A stretch of DNA of 64,000 nt, from the NCBI GenBank assembly GCA_036526135.1, contig DATCZA010000041.1, positions 31,618 through 95,617 on the forward strand, written 5' to 3'. Position 1 is the first letter of the stretch. Each line of letters begins with the position of its first letter. This DNA is from UBA2965 sp036526135 (lineage in GTDB: Bacteria > Pseudomonadota > Gammaproteobacteria > Pseudomonadales > Azotimanducaceae). Both the position numbers and the translations under genes were made by a program. This document shows, piece by piece, positions 8,481 through 16,047 of this stretch. Under the pieces are notes generated by a model, which was given only the letters and a program-made list of their open reading frames with translations, was not told the origin of the DNA and ran no database searches.

Positions 8481-9206
8481 ATGACGACGCGCATCAGGGG
8501 CGTGTTCTTCGACCTGGGCGGCACGCTGTTCAGCTATCGCAACATGGGCCGCTCCACCGGCCCCGCGCTGCTCGAGGCGGCTGCGCGCATGGGCATTACT
8601 GGCGATCCGCGCAGCATCGGCAAGGCGTACGGGCTTGCATCCCGGGAGGTCAACGGCGCTTACGCCGAGCGGGACTTCTACCTGCACCGGGATCTCTTCC
8701 GCGACACCTTCGTGCGCTTTGTGGAGCAGATGGAGGGGCAGTTCGACGAGGCCGCCTACGCCTGGTTCCGCGCCCGGCAGCACGAGCTGGTGCTGAGCGG
8801 GCTCGAGCTCAAGCCGGACTGCACCGAAACCCTTTCGCATCTGAAGTCGGAAGGGCTGTACCTCTCCATCGTCTCCAACATCGACGACGACATGCTCGAC
8901 CCGCTCGTCGAGCGGGAAGGGCTTCACGACTATCTGCATCACTGGACGAGCTCAGAGGCTGCGGAGTCGTGCAAGCCCCACCGGCGATTCTTCGAGATCA
9001 GCCTGGAGAAGAGCGGCCTCGCGCCTGGCGAGGTTCTGTTCGTCGGCGATTCCCCCGAGCACGACGTCCAAGGCGCCTACGAGGTGGGCATGAACACGGT
9101 TCTCATTCGTGAGGAGGGTCTCGAGCCTCCGCTTCAGGTGGGCAGGCAGACGGTGGAGCCGGATTACACCATCAACAGCCTTGCGGAGATCAGGGGGCTG
9201 ATATGA
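8481..9206 (+). CDS. HAD-superfamily hydrolase
   Basis: Haloacid-dehalogenase-like hydrolase, 241 aa. Motif I is FFDLGGTLF with nucleophile Asp11. The second Asp of the usual DxD is Gly13, as in some HAD-IA members. Motif II is in IVSNIDDD, motif III Lys in CKPHRRFFE and motif IV VGDSPEHDVQGA. The ATG at 8481 is preferred over an in-frame TTG at 8442 because the protein then starts right at the first strand. The stop overlaps the next start as ATGA, indicating translational coupling to the phosphotransferase gene. The substrate is unknown; a phosphatase or dehalogenase role is possible. Confidence 0.8.
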   Translation: MTTRIRGVFFDLGGTLFSYRNMGRSTGPALLEAAARMGITGDPRSIGKAYGLASREVNGAYAERDFYLHRDLFRDTFVRFVEQMEGQFDEAAYAWFRARQHELVLSGLELKPDCTETLSHLKSEGLYLSIVSNIDDDMLDPLVEREGLHDYLHHWTSSEAAESCKPHRRFFEISLEKSGLAPGEVLFVGDSPEHDVQGAYEVGMNTVLIREEGLEPPLQVGRQTVEPDYTINSLAEIRGLI

Positions 9207-10381
9207 GCGGGCGCGGAGAGGGCCCGCTGCCGATTCCGGAAACCCCAGCCGCGCTGACGCCCGAGTGGCTGACGGAGGCCCTTCGCCGGGGCGGGATTCT
9301 GGACGATCAGAAGGTCGTTGATATTGAGGCCGAGGTGCTTGGCGAGGGCGTTGGCTTCCTGGGTGACCTGCTGAGGTTGTCCCTCAGCTACGATCGCCCC
9401 GGGAACCTTCCTGACTCGCTGATCGCCAAGCTGCCGAAGCTGGATAACCGCGCCATGGGGGAGATGCTCGGTGCGTACGAGCGCGAAAACTGCTTTTACA
9501 TGGAAATGGCGGGGAGCCTGCCGCTGAGCACCCCTCGCATGTATTACGGCGATTTCGACCGCGACAGGGCATCCGAGAAGCAGGAAGACATTCTCCGCCT
9601 CTTCGACCGCATGCCGCGGTTTCTCCTCTCGTTCCTTCCCGCGCTGGGGCTGCGGATCGCCGCGGCCAAGAAGCGGCGCTACATTCTGCTGCTCGAAGAT
9701 CTCAGCGATGCCGAGCCGGGCGATCAGGTGGCGGGCGTCAGCGTGCGACGCTGCGAACGGGCTCTGCGCGCCATTGCCCGCGCCCACGCCGCGTGCTGGG
9801 GAGCGGAGCTCGTCGACGCGTTCTGGCTGCTCCCCCACGACATCGATGCGCGCATGCGGCACAGCATGTTCAAGGGCTCGCGATCGACATTCTCGGATTT
9901 CTTCGGCCCCGAGCTGGAGGCGCGCCTGGAACCCTATCTGCGACGCCTTCCCGACCAGGGCCTGGACCTGATCCGCCGCTTGAACCAGGCACCGACCACG
10001 CTGCTTCACTGTGACCTGCGACTGGACAATCTGTTCTTCCGTGAGGACGAGGTGATCGTCATCGACTGGCAGCTCGTCCGGCGGGGCCCGGCGGTGTACG
10101 ACGTGGCCTACTTTCTCTCCAGCGCCCTGGACGAGGCGGCCGGCCGCGCGGTCGTGGAGGGCTTGCTCGAGGCTTACCTGGAAGAGCTCCAGGCGGGCGG
10201 CGTGGACGGGTACACGATGGACGAGCTGCTGCGCGACTATCGCATCGCCCTGCGCGTCGTGCTGATGACGCTTTCGACGGTGGACCAGGTGGAACTTGGC
10301 GACGGTCGTGGCATCGACCTGATGCGTGGCTGGATCTCCCGCCTGCACGGCCGGCTCGCAGAAATGGGAGAGCCGGGGTGA
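9203..10381 (+). CDS. Phosphotransferase, ecdysteroid-kinase-like (APH fold)
   Basis: Aminoglycoside-phosphotransferase-fold kinase of 392 aa. The catalytic loop LLHCDLRLDNLFF carries the HxDxxxxN residues, and VIVIDWQLVRRGPAVYDVA carries the metal-binding Asp. The overall length and the ERENCFYMEMAG segment resemble the EcKL/DUF1679 group, which phosphorylates small alcohols including steroids in animals. Bacterial substrates are not established. It overlaps the HAD gene by 4 bases (ATGA), so a kinase and a possible phosphatase are coupled. It could act on a hydroxylated intermediate or acyl-CoA, but this is inference. Confidence 0.75.
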   Translation: MSGRGEGPLPIPETPAALTPEWLTEALRRGGILDDQKVVDIEAEVLGEGVGFLGDLLRLSLSYDRPGNLPDSLIAKLPKLDNRAMGEMLGAYERENCFYMEMAGSLPLSTPRMYYGDFDRDRASEKQEDILRLFDRMPRFLLSFLPALGLRIAAAKKRRYILLLEDLSDAEPGDQVAGVSVRRCERALRAIARAHAACWGAELVDAFWLLPHDIDARMRHSMFKGSRSTFSDFFGPELEARLEPYLRRLPDQGLDLIRRLNQAPTTLLHCDLRLDNLFFREDEVIVIDWQLVRRGPAVYDVAYFLSSALDEAAGRAVVEGLLEAYLEELQAGGVDGYTMDELLRDYRIALRVVLMTLSTVDQVELGDGRGIDLMRGWISRLHGRLAEMGEPG

Positions 10382-10529
10382 ATCAGGTTTGCGCGGCCGT
10401 CGTCGTGAGGGCCCGCGCACGGCGACGGGGCCTGTTGCCCCTCTCCGAGCCGGCCGGAAGTTTGCGCTGCGTCACACACTGAACGCGACGCAGCTCGCCC
10501 GGCGAACGAGGTCGCGACGTTAGAATCGG

Positions 10530-11147
10530 GTGATCGAGTCCACGTTGGAGCCCAGCGTGCCCGGAAAACTGCCGCAGTGGTTCAGAGCCGATGAGGTTTA
10601 TGCCTACAGCGGTCAGTGGTATTTCGGCTCGCGTGAGGGGCTTCACATCGGGCCCTATGCGGATCGGGAAGTCGCCAAGGCGAAAGGCACCCAGGTAGCC
10701 AAGCGCCTGCGCGCGATGGATGAGGCGCACCAGCTCAAGTTCGTCCGCAAGGTCCTGGATAGGGAATGGGACAGCGTCTCCAAGCTGATTCCAACCACGG
10801 GCATCGGCGATGCAGCCGCGGGCTCCGAACCTCCTCCCAAGGAAGCCGTCCGCCACGGCGAAGGCTATCGAAACTGGTATCGGTCCGGCCGCTATTTCCA
10901 GGCCGACGGCGCGTGGTTCTTCTCTACCCGCGAGGGTATCGACGTCGGTCCCTTCGAAACGGAAGTTCAGGCAAAGAAGCATGAACGCCGGCTGGTTGCG
11001 CTTCTGCAGAGAACCCAATCCGCGGAAGAGGCGTTTCAGATCATTCACGAATACAAGTATCGTCCCTCGGCGCGGTCGGTGGGCAGGGTCTGGGCGAACG
11101 TCACCCCCGCGAGTCGAACCAGGCCGACGAAGCCGCGCTGGGCATAG
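10530..11147 (+). CDS. DUF6316-type protein with two tandem copies of the domain
   Basis: A 205 aa soluble protein with an internal duplication. Copy 1 (about residues 17-53) carries WFRADEVYAYSGQWYF and SREGLHIGPYADRE. Copy 2 (about residues 113-152) carries WYRSGRYFQADGAWFF and TREGIDVGPFETE. Each copy looks like the small DUF6316 module known from marine gammaproteobacteria, with no assigned function. Between and after the copies are charged helices. The start is a GTG at 10530; a TTG at 10545 is also possible. It lies directly upstream of the ParA cassette but is separated from it by 161 bases holding a palindrome, so it is probably a separate unit. Confidence 0.65.
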   Translation: MIESTLEPSVPGKLPQWFRADEVYAYSGQWYFGSREGLHIGPYADREVAKAKGTQVAKRLRAMDEAHQLKFVRKVLDREWDSVSKLIPTTGIGDAAAGSEPPPKEAVRHGEGYRNWYRSGRYFQADGAWFFSTREGIDVGPFETEVQAKKHERRLVALLQRTQSAEEAFQIIHEYKYRPSARSVGRVWANVTPASRTRPTKPRWA

Positions 11148-11275
11148 ATCCCGGCCCGGTCTTCCCGCTCTTTAACTCCGTTTCTTTTACGCATGGTTGC
11201 CGTGCCGCCAGCGCGATAAGTACTTTTACCTTACAAAAACGTGGGTTAACAAGCGGCTGGAACGTGTGTTACGGT

Positions 11276-11291
11276 GACATGTATACATGTC
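11276..11291. promoter_or_regulatory. 16-bp perfect palindrome ahead of parA, operator candidate
   Basis: GACATGTATACATGTC is a perfect inverted repeat that ends 17 bases before the GTG start of the ParA gene, within the leader. Its position is typical of an autoregulatory operator. The downstream ribbon-helix-helix protein is the natural candidate to bind it, since RHH dimers recognise short palindromes. Confidence 0.5.
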
Positions 11292-11308
11292 GACAAACGG
11301 AGTTGATT

Positions 11309-12070
11309 GTGCATGTTGTCTGCCTGCTGAGCCTCAAAGGAGGATCAGGGAAGTCCACGGTGGTGCAGTCGCTGTCGGTTTGCGCGCAGCAGCACGGGCA
11401 CCGCACCCTGATCGTCGAGCTGGATCCCCAGGGAACTCTCAAGAACTGGTCCAAACGCCGCGAGTCCGAACAGCCCCGCGTCGTTCAGACGTTGCCGCAG
11501 TCGGTGGGCGACGTTCTGGAGGAGGCTAAAGCGGAAGGTGTGCACTGGGTGTTCCTGGACACGCCCGGTCACCATGTCGCGTCTGCATCCGCCGCAGCGG
11601 AGCTTGCAGATCTGATTCTGATTCCCTGCAAGATACAGTCGGTCAAGGACTTCGATGCCGTGCTGCCGAGCCTCGCCGAAGCGCGCCGGGCTGACAAGCC
11701 GGCCTACGTCCTGATGAATCAGGTGCCGCCCAACTCGCCGCGGCTGATCCGTCGTCGCCAGCTGCAGATACAGAAACACTACGACATTGCCGTGTTGTCG
11801 CGATTCCTGTGCCGGAGAGCCGACTTCGAATACTGCGACGAGCGCGGACTGTCGGCTGCGGAGCTCAACCCCTCCGGCCCGGCTGCGGAAGAGATTGACC
11901 GGTTGTACGCGCTGCTGCAGTCGATCTTCATCATGCGCAGCTTGAAGGTGGACAAGCAGGCGCTGGTTCCCGCACCAGGCACATCGGTTGGGCCGGTCAG
12001 CCGCTCGAGCGAGGTAGAGCCCCGGCCGCTGGAGCGCGGGCAGGCAAGAACCGAAGAACTCACCCAGTAA
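11309..12070 (+). CDS. ParA-family Walker-type ATPase
   Basis: ParA/MinD-like ATPase of 253 aa without an N-terminal DNA-binding domain, as in type Ib partition ATPases. The deviant Walker A motif LKGGSGKST has signature Lys10 and Lys15. LIVELDPQGT is the A' motif and WVFLDTPGH is Walker B. The GTG at 11309 is chosen because CGGAG lies at proper spacing and the protein then opens at the first strand. The longer frame from 11264 would run through the palindrome. The last 45 residues form a polar, Pro/Ser/Arg-rich tail beyond the normal fold. It is followed after 24 bases by an RHH protein gene. A cargo-positioning or partition role is inferred; no replication gene is nearby. Confidence 0.8.
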   Translation: MHVVCLLSLKGGSGKSTVVQSLSVCAQQHGHRTLIVELDPQGTLKNWSKRRESEQPRVVQTLPQSVGDVLEEAKAEGVHWVFLDTPGHHVASASAAAELADLILIPCKIQSVKDFDAVLPSLAEARRADKPAYVLMNQVPPNSPRLIRRRQLQIQKHYDIAVLSRFLCRRADFEYCDERGLSAAELNPSGPAAEEIDRLYALLQSIFIMRSLKVDKQALVPAPGTSVGPVSRSSEVEPRPLERGQARTEELTQ

Positions 12071-12094
12071 ACAACAACACACAGGGAAGGACAC

Positions 12095-12337
12095 ATGCCG
12101 CAGGAGAAGCGCAAGCGGCGGGCCACGGCTGCTCCGCGCACGGACGCCCGCCCACCGGCCATGGCCAACCGGCCGCCGAGCAGGCAGGGCAAGAAGCCCG
12201 TGACCGCCTACGTCGACAAGCAGGTACACAAGCAGTTGAGGTCGCTGGGTCTGGAGCTGGAGAAGTCCAATCAGGAGATGATCCTGGAAGCCTTGAACGA
12301 CTACTTCGAACGGCACCGGCTGAGCACTAAAGGCTGA
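12095..12337 (+). CDS. Ribbon-helix-helix protein, ParG-like partner of ParA
   Basis: An 80 aa protein with a basic, Pro/Arg-rich, probably disordered N-terminal third (about residues 1-35) and a C-terminal RHH fold (KPVTAYVDKQVHKQL, then a turn and helix SNQEMILEALNDYFE). This layout matches the small centromere-binding partners of type Ib ParA proteins, whose flexible basic tail stimulates the ATPase while the RHH dimer binds DNA and often represses the operon. ACAGGGAAGGACAC gives a good ribosome site. It is the second gene of the ParA operon. Confidence 0.7.
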   Translation: MPQEKRKRRATAAPRTDARPPAMANRPPSRQGKKPVTAYVDKQVHKQLRSLGLELEKSNQEMILEALNDYFERHRLSTKG

Positions 12338-12356
12338 GGCATCACAGCGTCCACGA

Positions 12357-12412
12357 GTTCCGCTGACGGGGTCGCCGCCAGCGGGAACGTTCCGTTACGT
12401 TGGCATTACGAT
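12357..12412. repeat. Hairpin, palindrome and short direct repeats after the ParA-RHH operon
   Basis: An imperfect inverted repeat (GTTCCGCTG at 12357-12365 with CAGCGGGAAC at 12379-12388) is followed at once by the palindrome GGAACGTTCC (12384-12393). Then come two copies of a TTACGTT/TTACGAT element 11 bases apart (12395-12401 and 12406-12412). There is no T-run, so it is a poor intrinsic terminator. Its density of short repeats next to an RHH gene makes it a candidate binding region. Apart from this I see nothing in 12338-12494. Confidence 0.3.
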
Positions 12413-12494
12413 GCGAATACGATCTGCACACGGGATTCGAAATCGTGAAGGCCTCGAGAGAGTATGCTGTGTCTCCTCAGTAAGGAGGTGTCGC

Positions 12495-12746
12495 TTGGCT
12501 TTTATGCTCCGGTTTCCAGCCTTGACCTGCTCATCGGACGGCCCTGTCTTCGAGAGGCTGACCGATGCGATTCGGGCAGGAAGGCGCATAGGTTCCAGAT
12601 TCGCCGTCTGGCAGGACGACGAGATGCGAGCAGTCTGGGCGCCTCCGGCAGCTGCTCAGATGCGCAAAAGCCGAGAGCGCAGGCTGGCGGGCGGCAGCAG
12701 TGAGCTTCGCCGCGCGCCGAGACCCGTCGGGGAGCGCTTCGCTTAG
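12495..12746 (+). CDS. Hypothetical small protein, weakly supported
   Basis: An 83-residue frame starting with TTG at 12495. It is supported mainly by a strong ribosome site AAGGAGG at 12482-12488 with about 6 bases spacing. The product is basic (many Arg, no clear domain or membrane segment) and matches no family I know. The frame is open further upstream to 12411, and other frames also look open here, so it may be chance in GC-rich DNA. It lies between the ParA operon and a convergent crotonase gene. Confidence 0.25.
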   Translation: MAFMLRFPALTCSSDGPVFERLTDAIRAGRRIGSRFAVWQDDEMRAVWAPPAAAQMRKSRERRLAGGSSELRRAPRPVGERFA

Positions 12747-12756
12747 CCCGTCGTTG

Positions 12757-13554
12757 TCAGCGTCCGTGGTATTCGGGCGCCCGCTTCTCCATGAAAGCTC
12801 GAGGCCCTTCCTTGGCATCCTCGGTACGGAACACGGGTCCGGATATCTCCGATTCGATCTTTAGAGCCTCGCGCTCGGGCTTGCCCAAGCACTCCTTCAC
12901 GGAACGTCGGATCGCCTTCACTGCCAGTGGTCCGTTCGCCGCGATCTTCTCGGCGATTTCCATCGCCTTGCCCATGATGTCGTCGGTAACGTAGTTGAGG
13001 AACCCGATGTTCAGGGCTTCCTCGGCAGAGATCAGATCACCGGTCAGCAGCAGCTCCATAGCGCGCGCGTAGGGCAGCTGAACCGGCAGCCGCACCGTGG
13101 ATCCGCCGGCGGGGAATATGGCCCACTTGACCTCCTGAACGCCGAACTTCGCCTCCGCCACGGAGACGCGGATGTCCGTGCCCTGGACGATCTCCATGCC
13201 ACCTGCGATGGCGTGGCCGTTGATTGCCGCAATGATCGGCTTCTCGGTATCGAAGTTGCGCAGCAGCGCCCGGTTGGTGATGCCCGGCTCGGAAGCCACA
13301 CGCTCGTCCCACTCGTTCTCGGGCTTGCGCGTTCCGGAGACCATTGGGATGAGCTGGCCCAGATCGGCCCCGGCGCAGAACGCGCTGCCCGTGCCCGTCA
13401 GGATGGCGACGCGGACCTGGTCGTCGTCACGTACCGATTCCCAGGCATCTGCCAGGCGTACGGCCACCTCCGGATTGATCGCGTTGCGGGCTTCCGGCCG
13501 GTTCAAAGTGATAACCGCGATGTGTCCGTGAATTTCGTAGTCTACGAGTGCCAT
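12757..13554 (-). CDS. Enoyl-CoA hydratase (crotonase family)
   Basis: Crotonase-fold protein of 265 aa, the standard length. The oxyanion-hole motifs FCAGADL and NGHAIAGGMEI are present. Both acid/base glutamates of true hydratases are kept: Glu121 (equivalent to rat Glu144) and Glu141 (equivalent to Glu164, 20 residues later). Hydration of a trans-2-enoyl-CoA in beta-oxidation is therefore likely. It runs opposite to the ParA operon; the AmpG-like transporter gene lies upstream on the same strand, 59 bases away. The chain-length or ring specificity is not readable. Confidence 0.85.
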   Translation of the reverse strand: MALVDYEIHGHIAVITLNRPEARNAINPEVAVRLADAWESVRDDDQVRVAILTGTGSAFCAGADLGQLIPMVSGTRKPENEWDERVASEPGITNRALLRNFDTEKPIIAAINGHAIAGGMEIVQGTDIRVSVAEAKFGVQEVKWAIFPAGGSTVRLPVQLPYARAMELLLTGDLISAEEALNIGFLNYVTDDIMGKAMEIAEKIAANGPLAVKAIRRSVKECLGKPEREALKIESEISGPVFRTEDAKEGPRAFMEKRAPEYHGR

Positions 13555-13613
13555 TGGATCCTCCCCTTCCTCTGCATTTGTTGTGACGCGGGCTTGGCTC
13601 TGCTCGTGAAGGG

Positions 13614-14900
13614 TCAGAGGTTACCGCCCTCGGCTTCCGTCCGGTCGCGCTCCTCGACGATGTCTTCGATCGTGTCGAAGAGATAGTAGAGCACGAAGCA
13701 GGCGCCGCTCACCAGGGTTCCCGCGACCAGGAAGTAGTAGAACCATCCCAGGTACTCGGCCATGAAACCGCCCACGGCGACCGCCAGCCCCCCGCCCGCC
13801 GCCATGGTGACGATCTGCGAGGTGTAGTCGGTGGCCGCTTGAGATTTGGACGCCCACTTCAGGCGCGCAGCCTGAAAGCTCACATCGAGGAACGAAGGCA
13901 GAGCAATGGCGTTGAGGGTCACCGCGAAGACCACGACGAATGTCGGTTCCTCCAGCGATCCCATCCACATGATGGGCAGCATCGCCAGAACCACCGCGAA
14001 CGCCGCCGTGAGAACCGTTGCCTTGTACCCGAATCGTCCCAGATACCAGCTGGTGACCGACGCCCCCAGAACCGAACCGATCAGGATGGCCGGGGCGATC
14101 ACGGCGGCAACCTCGCCGAGGCTGAAGCCCAGATCGGAAAGAAACGTTGGGTACAGCGACTGCACCAGCGCGCCCATCAGAGCGATTCCAAAGCAGAGAG
14201 GGTAGACGTAGTAGCTGTCGCGACGGCGAAGCAGGTTCTTGAGGCTCGGCCGGACATGGTCGAACTGGGACGGCCTCGGCGGTTCCCTGCGAATGATTCC
14301 TGGTGCGGAGAACAGGATCAGCAGAGCCGAGGCCACGGTGACCGCGGCCGACCAGCCATGCTCCGTGTAGACCCAGGCGATGCCGGCCCACGCGATGAAC
14401 CTGGCCACGTTGCGGCCGATGTCCAGCACGGCGGCGCCCACCGGCCGCTCCTCGTCCCGGATGTTCTCGACCATGTAGCCGTCTATGGCGATGTCCTGGG
14501 TGGTCATGAACGTGGTCTTGATCACCAGAATCGTGATGATCACGGCGAGATTTTCGAGGGTTGGCGCGAATTGGGTCAGGCTGAGATACGCAAGAGCGCC
14601 GAAGACCGTGCAGGGAATGAACCAGGTTTTTCGCATGCCGATGATGCGGCTGCCCGTCCGGTCGACGAACGGCGCCCAGAGCGGCCGTATCCAGGTCGGG
14701 ATGGCGGGGAGCGTGAAGACCCAGTACATCTCCAGCGACAGCCCCTGCTCGCGGTAGATCACCGGCAGAAACAGGGCGATGAACGAGCCCGGAAAGATCT
14801 GACCCATCTGAAGGCCGAGCACCGCGGTGAAGCGCATGGCCGTCGCCCGATCGGCGGTCAGGTCGCGCGCTTTGAACGGCTTGGGTGGGCGGGCCTGCAT
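13614..14900 (-). CDS. MFS transporter, AmpG/acetyl-CoA-transporter-like
   Basis: Twelve-helix major facilitator protein of 428 aa. The segment TQDIAIDGYMVENI between the early helices matches the AmpG-type signature (TQDIAIDxY), and the N-terminal LGLQMGQIFPGSFIALFLP and WIRPLWAPFVDR also fit that group. AmpG imports muropeptides, but relatives carry other solutes. With no cell-wall recycling gene next to it, the substrate stays open. The C-terminal 25 residues are acidic and cytoplasmic. It probably shares a transcript with the crotonase gene. Confidence 0.75.
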   Translation of the reverse strand: MQARPPKPFKARDLTADRATAMRFTAVLGLQMGQIFPGSFIALFLPVIYREQGLSLEMYWVFTLPAIPTWIRPLWAPFVDRTGSRIIGMRKTWFIPCTVFGALAYLSLTQFAPTLENLAVIITILVIKTTFMTTQDIAIDGYMVENIRDEERPVGAAVLDIGRNVARFIAWAGIAWVYTEHGWSAAVTVASALLILFSAPGIIRREPPRPSQFDHVRPSLKNLLRRRDSYYVYPLCFGIALMGALVQSLYPTFLSDLGFSLGEVAAVIAPAILIGSVLGASVTSWYLGRFGYKATVLTAAFAVVLAMLPIMWMGSLEEPTFVVVFAVTLNAIALPSFLDVSFQAARLKWASKSQAATDYTSQIVTMAAGGGLAVAVGGFMAEYLGWFYYFLVAGTLVSGACFVLYYLFDTIEDIVEERDRTEAEGGNL

Positions 14901-15106
14901 CCGGCCACTTTAGCGGCGGCGCCCGGATGGCACACGGGTTGTTTCTGCGATTGACGCTCCAGTAGAATCCGCGGCCCTTTCCGGCCACCCGCACCCTGCT
15001 GGGTTCCTCTATTTCGGGCTGGCCGTCTTCCTCTGACGATTCGGCCTGCGCCACTACACGTCCACCGGCAGCTGAGGTAGGCTCCCCGATTTCCCCGGGG
15101 GGCGTC

Positions 15107-16045
15107 ATGCAGTTCAAGAACCGAGTAACCGAGATGCTGGGGGTCGAGATACCCGTCGTGCAGGCTCCGATGGGATGGATTGCCCGCTCGCAGCTCGCCT
15201 CCGCCGTGTCGAACGCGGGCGCCATGGGCATCATTGAAACGTCCTCCGGGGAGCTCGACGCCGTTCGGGAGGAAATCCGCAGGATGCGCGAGCTCACCGA
15301 CAAGCCGTTCGGTGTCAACATCGCCCAGGCGTTCGTACGCGACCCCAACATCGTTCAGTTCGTCATCGACCAGGGCGTCAAGTTCGTGACGACGTCTGCC
15401 GGCAATCCGGAGCGGTTCACGGATGAGCTCAAGAGCGCCGGGCTCACCGTCTTTCACGTGGTTCCCAGCCTCAGCGCTGCGTTGAAGGCCGTGGCCTGCG
15501 GCGTGGATGGACTGGTGGTGGAAGGCGGCGAGGGCGGCGGCTTCAAGAACCCACGCGAGGTCTCCACCATGGTTCTGCTGCCCCTGGTTCGCTCGAAGGT
15601 GGATGTTCCCATCATCGCCGCGGGCGGGTTCGTGGACGGCGCGTCCATGGCGGCAGCGTTCGCGCTCGGCGCGGAGGGCGTTCAGCTCGGCACGCGGATG
15701 GTGTCCGCGCTGGAGTCACCCGTGCATCAGAACTGGAAAGACGCCATCGTGAATGCCGGCGAAACGGACACGGTGTTTCTCAACCGCAAGCACTCGCCCG
15801 CGCTGAGAGCGCTGCGCACGGAGAAGACGACGCGGCTGGAGAACGAACCGGACACCAACGCCATGAGCGAGTTCGGCTCCGCGCTGGATCTCTATTTCGG
15901 TGGCGACATGGAAGCGAGCATCGCTCTGTCGGGTCAGGTTTGCGGCCGCATCGACGCCGTTCGCCCGGTGGCGGAGATCATCGCCGAGCTGAAAGACGAG
16001 TTCTTCGGGACCATCGCGCGCCTGGACGAGCAGTATCTGAGCTGA
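15107..16045 (+). CDS. Nitronate monooxygenase-like FMN protein
   Basis: TIM-barrel flavoprotein of the nitronate monooxygenase / 2-nitropropane dioxygenase family, 312 aa. FMN-binding features include PVVQAPMGWIARSQLASAVS, FGVNIAQ, PIIAAGGFVDG and GVQLGTR. In the loop that normally reads GGEGGGH, residue 146 is Phe (GGEGGGFKNPREVST), so the usual active-site His is missing. That argues against classical nitronate oxidation. The mycobacterial IpdC protein of steroid-ring degradation belongs to this family, so a role in CoA-ester metabolism is possible. It is preceded by a 206-base gap after the divergent transporter gene. Confidence 0.8.
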   Translation: MQFKNRVTEMLGVEIPVVQAPMGWIARSQLASAVSNAGAMGIIETSSGELDAVREEIRRMRELTDKPFGVNIAQAFVRDPNIVQFVIDQGVKFVTTSAGNPERFTDELKSAGLTVFHVVPSLSAALKAVACGVDGLVVEGGEGGGFKNPREVSTMVLLPLVRSKVDVPIIAAGGFVDGASMAAAFALGAEGVQLGTRMVSALESPVHQNWKDAIVNAGETDTVFLNRKHSPALRALRTEKTTRLENEPDTNAMSEFGSALDLYFGGDMEASIALSGQVCGRIDAVRPVAEIIAELKDEFFGTIARLDEQYLS

Positions 16046-16047
16046 GT

